Assembly (NCBI RefSeq): GCF_010015585.1
Contig: NW_022985075.1
Location: 729,821-793,820, forward strand
DNA from: Eremomyces bilateralis CBS 781.70
Lineage: Eukaryota > Ascomycota > Dothideomycetes > Eremomycetales > Eremomycetaceae
DNA length: 64,000 nt
Direction of reading: 5' to 3'
A model generated the notes under the pieces. It worked only from the letters and a program-made list of their open reading frames with translations. It was not told the DNA's origin and made no database searches. Within the stretch, counting starts at the first letter, position 1, and each line of letters begins with the position of its first letter. Of the stretch, positions 33,046 through 44,277 are shown one piece after another. The position numbers were made by a program, and so were the translations under genes.

Positions 33046-34778
33046 TCAGAAGCTTCTATACCCTTCTCCCTCAGAATCATCCTCACCGTCCAGTCTCCGC
33101 CGCTTCCTCCCTCTCCCTCGAAGGTCGCCGACCTTGTCCAGATGATCCTTCGACTCCTCACTATCCTCCTTCTTGCTTGTCTCCCCCCTGCTGTCTCGGT
33201 TCCGACTGTGTACGTGTACACCCATCTCTCTCCCACCGACGCCGCCCACAGCTGCTCCGACCATGGTGCTCCACGGGTTTCCTTTCCCCATCTCGGAGCC
33301 AAGGACCCCTCCAGCAAGCGCACCGAGGGCCGCGCCACTGGTTTCCGGATGTTCCGTGAGCTTGTCTTTGAGGTTAAAGTTATGGAACTTGTCCGAAAGA
33401 GACCCGCTGCCCTTTCGATGATGATGCTTCTTCTGGGACTCAAGAGAACCGGCTGCTGGCGCCACCGGGTACCCAGTTGCGTACGGGTAGCCGGACACGG
33501 CATTGTCGAGCCTGACCGGACCTGGCGGAGGCGCATACGGAGTGACGGCCCGAGAATCGATGGTGCTAATGGAGTGGCTACGCGCATGAGGGATATCCGG
33601 GGCGGGAGAGCCCCGACCGGGGTCCTTGAAGCGCGGATCCTGAGATGACATGTTTGCGACGGGAGGATTGGAGTATCGATATGCTCCCGGCGGATTGGCG
33701 GTGCCGCGGCGACGATTAGGTCCACCATACCCTCCTGGAGACAGGGACGACCTCCTACGAAGGGGTGACGGACGCTGCTCCGGCGGAGCATACGCGGTCG
33801 TCGCTTCCGGAGACATATACTCTGTTTGACTGGATGCGCCACTATGAGCACGCTGACTCCCACCGCCTAAGCCATACACATCACTGTATGGGATGTAAGG
33901 CATTGCCCCTTGGATCGGCCCCTGCTTCGGAGCTCCCTGGTCGACCAGGTGGACAGGATAAGGTAGGACAGAATTCTGGCGGTAACCTCCAGGGGAGGAA
34001 TTGCGTTGTGGGTGTGGTATATAGCCGGCTGGTTTGTACGGTTCATAGGTATTATGTTGTGCATGCGCAGTCGAGTCGCTATATGCTTGGTTCGTTCGCC
34101 TTGCCGAATTCGGAAATAGGGGATCGAATGGCCGTGACCGATAAATAGGAGATGATGCTGAGCTCTAACACATCACCCTTCGTTAGTATCGCGAGGAGCA
34201 GCATTCGCATAAGGCACATATCCCGTTGCGTAACATTCTTGCGGAGAGCGTCTCACCTGCTGCCCCCGCGCTGCCGGATATCCTCCATACGGCGGCTGTT
34301 GTTGGTCGTAGGGTTGGTATGGTTGTGACCCATGAGGTGGCAACCCATAAGCGTCGTTTGCAGGATATGAGCTTGCTCGGTATCTGGCGTCCACAGATTT
34401 GGCTCGGCGGCGTTCATGCCGTTGTCTTCGGCTTCTTCGCGGTGAACCAACACGCTCTTCCTCATCACTATACTCGTCAGAAGAGGCTTCTACGTCCGAA
34501 TCATAGTGGCGAGGGGCATGATGACTTCGACGCCTATGACGTCGTCGTTCATCTTCATGGTCGCTCCGCCCATGTCCTCGGTGATGGCGCCGGTCTCGAT
34601 ATTTTCGGTCATAGCTCTTGGACCTATGCTTCCGATGCTTGTCTCTTTCCTTTTCTTTTTCCTTTTCCTTGTCTTTGGACTTGTAATACCCACCCGGGAC
34701 CATCTCGAACACTTTATCAGGAATATTCGGCGCAGCAAAGCTTAGCGCTTTCAATGCAGCTGAGGCTGCCAGCGACAT
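33046..34778 (-). CDS. Charged, Pro/Tyr-rich protein with glycine-zipper motif
   Basis: The protein has 546 residues from two exons: complement(33046-34164, 34257-34778). The 92-nt intron (GTGAGA...GTTAG, ACTAAC branch) joins ARGQQ-SSASSPIYRSRPF in frame. The N-terminus (MSLAASAALKALSFAAPNIPDKVFEM) is followed by a very basic/acidic repeat region (KEKEKEKERDKHRKHRS, DRRHHRGHGRSDHEDERRR, DSDVEASSDEYSDEEE). A Pro/Tyr/Gln-rich disordered region comes next. Near residues 450-490 there is a glycine zipper (AALGALAGGVLGSEMG, VGAAVGGVGGREM) preceded by a His/Lys patch (KKHHHRKGS). The C-terminus is acidic/basic. Glycine zippers pack membrane helices or amyloid-like assemblies. Similar hypothetical proteins are common in Pezizomycotina, but I know no function. 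Confidence 0.8.
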
Positions 34779-35688
34779 GACGAACCAGGAGGGAGGAGTA
34801 GGGATAGGGGAGGATAGATGCTAGAAATGAAAGAACGGATTGCAGTAGAAGAACGGATTCCAACTCAAGGTATGAAGCAAAAAGGCATATAGTTAGCAGA
34901 AGTAAAGTAGTTAACGTTAGTTCATGTTTAAACAAATGTTCGCGAAAGACTCTATAGACGTGTAATTAGGAAAATCAGCCATAGGGAATCATAGAGAATC
35001 ATAGGAAATAATCCAGGTACTAAATAGGAAATGGAAGTCATGAAATCGGATCGGATACAACCAAGTGGTGATGAACAGGGGGGGAAGCAAGATGACGTCG
35101 ATGAGCTCGGGAACGAGGAAGGCGCCGCGGGACCCTGTATGCCGCCGGTGGCACCCCCCGCCATCGGATCGTCCAGACGCCTCCCTGCACTGCATCTCTC
35201 ACCCACGACACTCCGTATCGACTCCACTACGCGAAGGCCCGAACCACCACAGTTGCAACGTGGACATAAAGACTCCAGACACCTATGAAGACTCTAGACA
35301 CTCGTGTTTCCTGTGCATAGTCTAGGGTCTAGACGTATCTTAAGCATATACGTCATGCATTCCACAGTAATCGAGATATCGATTCTGTTCAAGATTTTGG
35401 GTGCCACTCTGGGTGCCACTTTGGTGTCCGCGGACACACAGTCGGGACCTAGAGCGTCCAGCTGACTGAGAAGATACACACCCTTCGGCTGACACGTAGG
35501 CTAAGATGGTGCATACTACTAACCCTTCGTTTGTTTGTGTCTTCGCTTCGTCGCATCGCCTTTCACAGTCACGAACCAACTGAGGTGGAAAAAGTAGAAG
35601 AGGTCGTAGCCCAGATGATGCATCGTTTTACCTACTCGCGATGCGTCAAGGGTACCATCCGACCCGTGGAATATACAGCCGCTTGGAT
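34779..35688. other. Intergenic stretch of 0.9 kb
   Basis: It is the promoter and leader of the glycine-zipper gene on the left and the 3' region of trm44 on the right. A direct repeat, GGGTGCCACT, occurs twice at about 35399-35420, and AGACTC(C/T)AGACAC occurs twice near 35269-35300. No gene is seen. Confidence 0.5.
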
Positions 35689-37566
35689 TCAGTGTCCGCA
35701 AGGCTTCTTGATGATCCCACCCATCCTGGACACCCATTTCTCGTGCACTTCGTGGATGCTGACGCTCACCTCCCCTTCCACCACCTTCATGACCGCTTGC
35801 CTCCGCTCGTCAAGTGGACGTGGTTCCGCCGTTCGTGTTCTACCCAAGATCGCAGTGTTCCTCGTGCTTGGGATGCGTAAAACCTCATTTTCGGCTTCGT
35901 AGCCAATATGTGCGGTCAACCATGAGAGATACTCACATAACGAAGCGTACGCCGATGGTTGCCCAGGGTCCCTCTTCGCTAACTTGCCAGTCTTGGGACC
36001 AGGCCCCTGTTGTTCTGCTTGATCTGGTTGTACTGCTGGAGCCGACTTCGCCTTCTTTTTGTCCTTGGCTCGGTTCGCTGGGGCTCGAAAGCGGGCTCCA
36101 TCGAAGTTGTGACTGCAGCATGGGATGGCGATGAAGGGGCTGTTGGTCAGACACGCGAGCAGTGGAGTCCACAGCGTCAGCTCATCGGCGTGGTTGGATA
36201 TGATGAAGGTTCCCTCGGGGAACTGCCCGTCATGCGTCTCGATTTTGTCCACCAGTTCGGATCCTTCCATGGCAAGTTGCTGCCCAGACTCTGCAGCCCT
36301 GAGCGCTTCATCGCTCGCTTCTGTCCCACTTGGGATATCCGTTGGGTACCGATCCGTCGTTTTATGTTGCATCGGTTCAGGTATAAGTACCATCTCTTTT
36401 AAATATGACTGCAGATCCTCCCCCAACGCACTCCAAGTTTTTCTACGCCGAGCGTCGAATCCCCATCCCGTATAACCTTCGCTGCGAAGGATATACACCA
36501 AGACCCCATTCCCACACCCAACGTCAACGAACCCTTTCCAGTGTTCCCGGTCCGGCCCGTACATGTCCCGCCACAGCTCGATGAGAAACGCTGCGATCCC
36601 GAGATCTTCGAAGACATGCTTCGAGGGATCAGTGCTCTCCACCCATTGTGTGATCAAATACTTGGCGTACTTCAACTTCAGACGGGTATAGGTATCTTGG
36701 AGACGGGTCTGAGGGATGATCTGGTCGTGGTGCACACGTTTGGTATATCCCGCCGCCCGACCAGCCATGTGCTTGTGGATGACTTGCAGTAGATGGAGGG
36801 CAGTCCGAGATAACCGATCCGATAAGCCAGCTCCAAGGTCGGAGGAAGAACCGGGTTCTTGGGAGGGAAAAGGACGATAGTGTATTGATAAGCTACCTCG
36901 AGATGAGTGCTGATCGAATGCATGCAAAGTTGCAACCGCACTTGCTTGGGGGTGATAGAAAGGCATCAAGCTCGGATCTGAGACGTGTGGTAGGTAGATG
37001 ACCAGATTCGATTCCCCCTCTTTTTGGTCCGATGGCTGTTGTGCAGCATCTTGCTTGATACCTGCGGAACTCGAATGAAAGTAATGACATGTCTGCGGGA
37101 GAGGACGGTCTAAGTTGGGGTTGCGAGGGATGAGCTTGCGGACCACCGTTCGCCTCCAAGCGAATCCCCTAAGTTGGTCTATTAGTCGTATTGGTTGATA
37201 GTCCTTCGCCATGTGCTTTGTAAAAGAGCTGAACGGCAGATCATGGTCAGTTCCAATGCTCCTATATGATAACGGTTCAACGCTGCCGTCCGAGTCACTG
37301 TCGTAGAGGATCTCGGCCCGGAACAGGTGAGTACTGGTGACATTCGGATTGCGCAGGAGGTTCTCCATTACCGTGTGGAAATGTACCGCGGGATATGGAC
37401 ATGGTGTTGACAGAACCGAAATCCATTGCGACTGCTCCGAAGGGACAAAGAAGGACGGATCCTGTTGTGTACAGTCTGATGGCTGGAAGCCTTGAGTCTT
37501 CTTGGGCTCACCGAACACGTCTGGAGAAGCCCGAGGGGACGATGCAGCCGCATCCTTGATCATCAT
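35689..37566 (-). CDS. trm44: tRNA(Ser) Um44 2'-O-methyltransferase Trm44
   Basis: A single exon of 625 codons. The start is the first Met (37566), with a second Met directly after. The SAM-dependent methyltransferase core is FVDVGCGNGVLVYIL (about residues 347-361), followed by GWGFDARRRKTW. Further blocks are EGTFIISNHADELTLWTP (the N-H-x-D-E-L-T-x-W catalytic region of the Trm44 family), FIAIPCCSHNFDG, and LCEYLSWLTAHIGYE. Trm44 methylates the 2'-OH of uridine 44 in tRNA-Ser and helps tRNA stability with ac4C12. It acts in the cytoplasm. The N-terminal 130 residues are less conserved. A Lys/Pro-rich insert (KDKKKAKSAPAVQ) splits the fold. Confidence 0.94.
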   Translation of the reverse strand: MMIKDAAASSPRASPDVFGEPKKTQGFQPSDCTQQDPSFFVPSEQSQWISVLSTPCPYPAVHFHTVMENLLRNPNVTSTHLFRAEILYDSDSDGSVEPLSYRSIGTDHDLPFSSFTKHMAKDYQPIRLIDQLRGFAWRRTVVRKLIPRNPNLDRPLPQTCHYFHSSSAGIKQDAAQQPSDQKEGESNLVIYLPHVSDPSLMPFYHPQASAVATLHAFDQHSSRGSLSIHYRPFPSQEPGSSSDLGAGLSDRLSRTALHLLQVIHKHMAGRAAGYTKRVHHDQIIPQTRLQDTYTRLKLKYAKYLITQWVESTDPSKHVFEDLGIAAFLIELWRDMYGPDREHWKGFVDVGCGNGVLVYILRSEGYTGWGFDARRRKTWSALGEDLQSYLKEMVLIPEPMQHKTTDRYPTDIPSGTEASDEALRAAESGQQLAMEGSELVDKIETHDGQFPEGTFIISNHADELTLWTPLLACLTNSPFIAIPCCSHNFDGARFRAPANRAKDKKKAKSAPAVQPDQAEQQGPGPKTGKLAKRDPGQPSAYASLCEYLSWLTAHIGYEAENEVLRIPSTRNTAILGRTRTAEPRPLDERRQAVMKVVEGEVSVSIHEVHEKWVSRMGGIIKKPCGH

Positions 37567-38364
37567 GAGAATTGGCTCGGAGCATCAACTCCCTTTCTCC
37601 TTTTCTCCTACAAACTCCAGAGGATTTAGTTTGTCGTCGATGGGCGTTCAAGTTGCCGTTGAGGGATGGAATGTACTTAGTTACTTCTGTAGCCCGTGCT
37701 AAATACTTTTTCGCACGGAACTGCAATTTGCAGATGGACGATCGATGAAGACGCTTGACCGAATATAGTTTAGTTTGGCAGATCCAACGTCGACGCCGTT
37801 CAAGTTGGACCCTTGAACTCTCGGAGTAAAACCGCTTGGTCCCTTTATTGGGTTTATCTCCTATGGTCTATGGACTAATATGGACTACAGTGGTCCCATA
37901 TGTTTGGCCGTTTGGGGTTGGCCCTCATCCCTGACGTTTCACCTAAAAGTTGGACACTACCTCATCTGCCCCCTCCCCATCCGTGGCCTTGCCATCTCGA
38001 CTGCGGTTGGCCATCTTGCGTAATACAAGTATCTCGCCTCGCTATCATGTGCTGGAGCTCCTTTGAAGAGTTTGAACCATCGCCATCTCCCATGCGGTGG
38101 CATTAATATCGTTTTATCGTTACCAGACTTGCGATTGTGGTGTTCGTTCTGCAGACGCGGTCGCGCAGAGTCCAGGAGAGGATCGCATACAACACCATCC
38201 CTTCTCCCGAGAGCCCTTGAATCTATCGCCAGAGGATCAATCGCGTGGTGCTGAGAGGTCTTTATTTGACTTCACTCGCAGCCTCATACATTGCCACATA
38301 ACGTATCTGGGAGCCTCCGCGCACTTGTTCTCGTCGAAATCCGGTGAGGCGCAACGTCGACAAG
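37567..38364. promoter_or_regulatory. Divergent promoter between trm44 and the one-TM protein gene
   Basis: About 798 bp lie between divergent start codons. No coding region is supported. The stretch holds both promoters, but no distinctive core motif could be named. Confidence 0.5.
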
Positions 38365-39434
38365 ATGCCGTCGCTCATATTCCCCCGTGAATCCATTTTG
38401 GAGAAAGCCGGTGGCGTTCGCGAATCATTTAGTAGCTGGGATAACTGCATGGCCAAAACCTATTGCAAGTATGTCTTCTCGAATGGCCATCACCTGCCGC
38501 GCCGCTAACACCCACAAGATGGCCAGTCATCGTCGGCATCGTCGTCGGCTCGCTCGTCATCTTCTCGATCCTGTTCTGCGTCGTCCGATGCTGCTGCTGC
38601 GGACTCCAATGTTGCTGCGGAATCTTCTCCTGCTGCAACGCATGCTGCCCTTCTCCAAGGGGCAAAGGATACAAGAATCAAGACTCGGTTCCTCCTCCTC
38701 AACCTTACCATCAATCACCGGCGCAATACCAAAAATCGGCGCAATATGGGGCGCCAGCCCCGATGCAGTACGACAACCGACCACAGTTCGCTACGTTCGA
38801 TTCGTCCAAGAATGTGAACGAAGATTCGCTTCCCGCCATGCCGTCCTGGGACAGCGCGCATTCACGCAAAGTCGAGGTGGCCCCTGAAGCCCACGAAATG
38901 CGACCTATGGACATGAACAGCTCCCCTGGCGCCGCCGCCGCCGCCCTTTCACACAATTCTCCATACCGCGGCGACGGATACGGCGCTGGCGTGGGCCGAC
39001 AAAGTCCCGGCACCCCCGGCATGGACACGCGCAATCAAGCCGCCTCGTACTACGCCGGCGCAGGCAGCGTGGCCGGATCGGACGGCTGGGGCCACAATCA
39101 GCGCAGCGACAACCTGAATCAGTACGGGATGCAGGGCCAGGAGAGCGGCGTCTACGGCCAATCTGCGCCGTACGGGTCCGCTCCCTACCAGCAGCAACTG
39201 CGTGTGGGAAGCGCGAGTCCCCCGGGTGCGTATGGAGCGGGCTACGGTGGCCACTCGTCGCCCAGTCCATCATATGGGAGGCATGACAGCCCGAGCGTGT
39301 CGTATCCATCGGACAATCGAGCGCACGACGAACCGGCCCCGGAACCGCAGAGCTTCGTCAACCCCTCGCGGCCGGGCCAGTTTGCGGACGACCATGCTAG
39401 AAGGCCGGCAAATGGGGGTTATAGAGACGTGTGA
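38365..39434 (+). CDS. One-TM cysteine-rich, Gly/Tyr/Pro-rich protein (fibroin-3-related)
   Basis: The protein has 339 residues from two exons: 38365-38468 and 38519-39434. The 50-nt intron (GTATGT...CACAAG) joins WDNCMAKTYCK-WPVIVGIVVGS. A short N-terminal domain with two Cys (DNC, YC) precedes one membrane helix (WPVIVGIVVGSLVIFSILFC). A dense cysteine cluster follows (VRCCCCGLQCCCGIFSCCNACC), likely palmitoylated. The remaining 250 residues are a disordered cytoplasmic tail rich in Gly, Tyr, Pro, Ser and Gln (QSPAQYQKSAQYGAPAP, YGAGYGGHSSPSPSYG). Fungal genomes carry such proteins under the label fibroin-3 related. The function is unknown; the layout suggests a membrane-anchored, phase-separating or scaffold tail. 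The ATG at 38365 is the only one giving this N-terminus. Confidence 0.85.
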
Positions 39435-40392
39435 TCGCTTTTGGTTGATTATTTGTTATGCACTTCGCTTCGCTTCGAGGAGCACGCCAATTGGAAAGTT
39501 GGGAATCATTGGCTGCAGATTTTCTGTTTAACTATTGGGCATAGCGACGGCGTCGGATTGTTTGTGATGTGTCAGGGACTTGTGTACATCAAAATGACGT
39601 GCTCCAAGAATTGGTTGTCATGGTCTGCCCGGTTTCGGTTTGGTAATAGTACCGCGGCTCTAAACATATCTACCATGTATTTCTTGTATTTCTTCCACTT
39701 GAAGACTCCAGGCCTCAACGTCCGAGATGAACCGATGTCCCATTGTTGGCTCTTTCTTGTCCGCATCTCTAGCCCGCTCCGCCGGAGTGTCTCCTGATCC
39801 AGCTGCGGTACGGCCCGGACTAATGCAGATGGTAATCATGCCGTGCCACGTTCGATGCAGTCGCCTGCTGTGTTGTGCATCCAGATATATCTTCAATGCA
39901 TCTGTAACATTGGTTGGATGGACCTCTCCCGTCGAAACGGTGCTGCGTACCAGCGGGACGCCATGGAGGTCACGATGGTACAAGGAAATCCTGCAACGAG
40001 ATCAGAGCGGGTTCGACATCGGCTATAAACACCTCACACTTTTGGGTCAGTTTGTCTGTATTAGCAGGGGTATAACCCCCCATGAGATTTAATACATCTG
40101 AAATCTATTTGAATCGAGATTTCGGGAAACTGGACGTAAATACTTGAGGCTATACGCGGAACCACTTCAACGCCAGACGTCAATCCTCATCGATTCGTAT
40201 CCGTAACGCATGACCCTGACCCACGCCGAGGAACGCCGGCTTACCCCCTGGATGATGGCACCATGCAATGCTGTAACGCGTGCCTAGATAAACCGCTCAA
40301 TGGGTTGCAGAACTCCAGAAGACCCGCCTCATCGGTTTTCGCACGAATGTCGGCGCCGGTCCCGCTCAAATAATCCTCGAACATCGCGGTGT
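39435..40392. other. Convergent 3' region between the one-TM protein gene and cdc4
   Basis: About 958 bp lie between opposite stop codons. A 107-codon minus-strand frame at 39660-39983 has no recognisable motif and no splice evidence. I treat it as chance. Confidence 0.5.
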
Positions 40393-42847
40393 CTAAAGAG
40401 CGCTCCGCCGTTTTTGCCTCATCGCTTCTTGCCCACGGGCATGTTCCGCTCGAAGCCTTTCGGCTTCTTCCGAATCGGCGTCCTCCATCGTAACGTCCGC
40501 GGTGAGCAAGGAGGGCACCGAGATCATGGCACGTGAAGGCTCGCCGCGTTCCCCGTATGGTCCCATGCTGACCGGACTAGCCGAGCGGATTTCGTCATGA
40601 ATCTCGTCTTCAGGTGGAGAGAAAGACCAAACCTAGATTGGGTTTAGTGAAAAGGCCCTAGAGAGCGGCCACTAGCTTGACTCACCTCCATAAAAGTCTT
40701 GGAATTCCGACAGGCCATGATGACCGCCTTCTCGTCCTCAAACGCAACGCGCCAAACAGCCTCGGTAGGCTTGGTCAGCTCGCGGACAAGGGTCCCCGTC
40801 TTCAGGTCCCAGACTTTCACGCGTCCATCGGAGCCACCAGACACGATGCGATTGTCGTCGAACTGTAGACTAGTGACCGAGTTATCGTGGGCTGCAAGGC
40901 GGTGGATCGCTTGGAATTCGGTGAGCGACCAGACACGGACCGAGCCGTCCGAGCCTCCCGTAACCAGGATATCACCGCGCATCTGTAGTTGACCGACTAG
41001 AGATGTATGCCCTTGCAGGACATGTAAGCATTTACTGTTCGTAGAGTGTCAGTGGCCGCTCCAACGTGAGTTTGAGGGTACGGGATGAACTCACCCATCA
41101 TAAGGGTCCCATATCCGAACGCTCGTATCTAAACTGCCAGTGGCTACCCTTTTTCCGTCGAAAGCGATGGCATATATTTGACTGAAATGGCCGGTCAATG
41201 TTCGCAGGCATCTCCCTTCTGATATGCTCCAGATGCGTGCTGTGGTGTCATAGCTCCCGGACACAATCAAGTCTCCGTGGATCTCCAAACAGCGAACACT
41301 TGCCTGATGTCCCACTAGGACATGCTTGCAGACACCCTTGGCAATATCCCATATGCGGAGCGTGGTGTCTCTGGAACCGGAAATGGCCGTCGTGGAGTCG
41401 GCCATTTTTAGGCAGCGAACGGTCGAGGTATGTCCTCGAAGGACATGGATACTCGCGCTTTGCTTCATGTTAGCAGCTGTTTGACTGTCGCGACTTGTTG
41501 GATCGTATATCTTACCCAGTCGCCATGTTCCATACCCGCACATCCCGGTCGCAGCCACCGCTAACGAGGATATTGTCCCAAGGAATCATTGCCCAAACGC
41601 CCATGACATGGCCTTGGAGGGTCTTCTGATGGGCACCATCGGTATCGAAAACATGGATCTTGGCATTGTCCAGAGCAACAACGATGTACTTCTCCGTCAA
41701 ATGCAGGCTGGTCACCACGCCCTGGTCTGGGGTAATCTGACGATGGTCGCATTTTCCACCAGTCCTCCAGGCCTGCTCCACCAGATATCTTTGCTTGAAG
41801 TGGCTGCGGTAGGACATGGCCTTTGGACGGCGGCGGAGTGATCGTGAGCCGCGATTTCTGTCGAGACTCTGGGTCCTCAAGTCCGGGCCAGAGGGGGTAG
41901 TAGAAGTGTGGCCAAATCCTGACCCTGATACTTGTTGGCCGGGCAGTGCTTGCGTTTGTGCTGGTGCCTGTGTCGGTGCGGATTGCATATGTGCGGGGCC
42001 AGGCCGGGTGTTGCCGCCTGCCAAGACCATGGATGGGGAAGGCACGGGATCGTCCTGCACGTGATCCTGTGGGCCAGGACGACGTGCGCTGCTGGACATG
42101 TTGGGCATGCTGGACATGGGGAAGGGGAAAAGAGACGATGATGGTGTTGTCGTTCGGTTGGGATGTGATGCCTGACGGTCTAGATAGCCTCGCTTCTCAT
42201 TTTGAAGCTTCCAAAGCTCTTCGTCTTTCGCGAGCTGCCGCCAGCGTCGAGAGACCCGTTCGCATTGCGAAAGTGTGTGATAATCGACAGAGGTTAGGAT
42301 CTGTAGTAGTTAGTAGGTGATGAACCCTCCGGTAGACCGCTCCAAAGATTCGGCAGGAGAATCGTACCTTGATGCAAAGCTCGTCCGGTAGAGTTGTAAA
42401 TGGGTCCTTCTTCAGCAGCGGGCTCACAAACTCGTGGACGAATACCAATTGCTTGCTGTTACACATATTCAACAGCTCTGCCAGCAGACGCTGTTTCTCC
42501 GGGTCTCCCATGTCGGTGAACAACATCCGTATGTTGCTGAAGTTCGCATTCTCATGTTCCGCGGCGGTTCTCCAGTCTGGCGCCCGCTGTGTCGGGGTCG
42601 GGCTGGGGGCTGGAGTCGGGGGTGAGGTCGGAGCCGATGCGAGTAAACTGGGCGGTATTGTCGAGGACGTGGGACTGCTTGGGGTATGGATCGGATGAGG
42701 AAGCCGCGTATTTGTGTTTCTGCTGCGTTTTAATCGTCCTGGGGGAGAGGCGGAAGAGAGTAGATCGGTCATATCGTCTTCGGAATCCAGCGACATCCTT
42801 CTGGATTGAGTCATTCGATCGTCTTCTTGTGGGTGGTATTCGTCCAT
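40393..42847 (-). CDS. cdc4: SCF F-box/WD40 protein Cdc4 (FBXW7-like)
   Basis: The protein has 738 residues from five exons: complement(40393-40632, 40686-41034, 41095-41457, 41516-42300, 42368-42847). The introns are 53, 60, 58 and 67 nt. The first join restores the F-box DPFTTLPDELCIK-ILTSVDYHTLSQCERVSRRWRQLAKDEELWK. Others give WNMATG-ASIHVLRGHTSTV and DPYDG-KCLHVLQGHTSLV. About seven WD40 repeats follow (LVSGGCDRDVRVWN, ISGSRDTTLRIWD, IVSGSYDTTARIWS, VATGSLDTSVRIWD, VTGGSDGSVRVWS, VSGGSDGRVKVWD), then a charged C-terminal tail. Cdc4 recruits phosphodegron-bearing proteins such as CDK inhibitors to the SCF ubiquitin ligase. The start MDEYHPQEDD is preferred, although the frame stays open upstream to 43051. 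The N-terminus is Pro/Ser-rich. Confidence 0.93.
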
Positions 42848-44277
42848 GCTGGAGAACGGATCGGAATACGAAAGCGATGAAAGAGAAGGATTTAAGGTAT
42901 GGGTTAGGTCAGCGACGAGGAGGTATCGGCAATTGCAGAGAGACCCAGTCTCCTGCGAGGCTATTCCCCAGAATCGCACGGGCGAGTCGAGAAGGTAGGA
43001 GCATGTGGGGATAGGTGATGATCGGAAAAGGACGAGGTTTGTAGATATCAAGAAGCGGAGGTCGACAAACCAGTAGTCATGTAGGTAAGTATGTCGTAGG
43101 ATCGGAGTGAAGGTTTAGTAAGGCTCGATCTGTCGATGGTGGGAAGGATTAGACGCTCGGGGAGGATTGCGACTCCAGGAGTGGTGACGAGGGTGTGCAA
43201 CTTGCAAGTCCTATTTGCCGCTATTCGGTAGGACCTAGTTATGGTATAACAAAGGAAGCTACTGAAGTGGGTTGATGGAAGAGAGCGCCAATGGAATGGA
43301 ATGTACGTCACAGAAATATTACCGTCTATTACTGTCGATGTCTCTGCTGGTACTACGAATCGATGATACCAACGTATCAGATGGGGTGTCTGGCTGGTCG
43401 CTGGGCTGTCTGGGTGACAGACTCTGCTGAGTGCTGACAGACTCTGCTGACAGTTGCAGTGAGGTCATGTGCCCGAATGCTGCCTTTCTCCTTTGCCAGA
43501 CTCAGCGTCCTCATCAACTTCAACTCATACTGTATCAGTGATCAAGTCACGGCTACATGGTAATATTAGACATGGTTTTTCATCTCCCTGCATCAAGTCG
43601 CATACACACTTTCTCTCTGATCTTCTTTGTTGGATTCTTGGTGGCACTGCTAACCGCCGATTATTTACCCTGTCCAGTCCGAGTTGGAACTGTGCTCCAA
43701 GATACTATCTTGCCTGCGTATCTTGCCTGTCACACCTACTCCGTATTCTGTAGTGTCTTATCTGTTTCGCACCAATAGGTTCAAAAGCATAATTACATCC
43801 CGACCATCAGGTCCTACTAGGGTTCATGCGTCTTTCTTCTTGCCGCTCGGGTCCATCGACTCCTATTATTCCTCGACCCAGCCTTGTGCATCCAACCACC
43901 AAAGCCGCCAAAGGCCCACGACAACTCACGACGACAAGTCAACGCATCCGACTCTACCGTATGCATGTCTTATCGCAACGTGACAGTATCTAAAGTAAAC
44001 CTGGCTCAGGAGATCTAATCTGTCTCTTTCTTAAATCACTGGACTCTGGGAATGACTCCCCTTTTACTCCAGGAACAGATAGTCGGGAGAGACGAGCAGA
44101 GTCATTGCGTCACCTACAGCTGATCAAAGCGCAAATTTTTCCTGTGGTCGAATCTAATTGAAGTCAAGTCTAATTCATCTTTATCTACCCTCGCCGCCAG
44201 CCCCTTTGTCCTCTTATTGTTTTCGTCAGTCAAGTTCCTAATATAATTCACCAAGATGTCTTTCCTTCGGCGTTCCA
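42848..44277. other. Upstream region of cdc4 and 3' flank of the LPMO gene
   Basis: About 1.4 kb without a supported gene. The 42848-43300 part is probably the long leader and promoter of cdc4, because a frame in phase with cdc4 stays open for 68 codons upstream. It includes a short tandem repeat at 43415-43450. Confidence 0.5.
43415..43450. repeat. Direct repeat of a 16-mer
   Basis: TGACAGACTCTGCTGA occurs at 43415-43430 and again at 43435-43450, separated by four bases, and a further TGACAG-like end follows. It is a short perfect duplication in the cdc4 upstream region. Its function is unknown. Confidence 0.7.

Noticed and set aside
39660-39983. 107-codon minus-strand frame between convergent genes
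   Set aside because: No motif, no intron signals and no similarity that I recognise.
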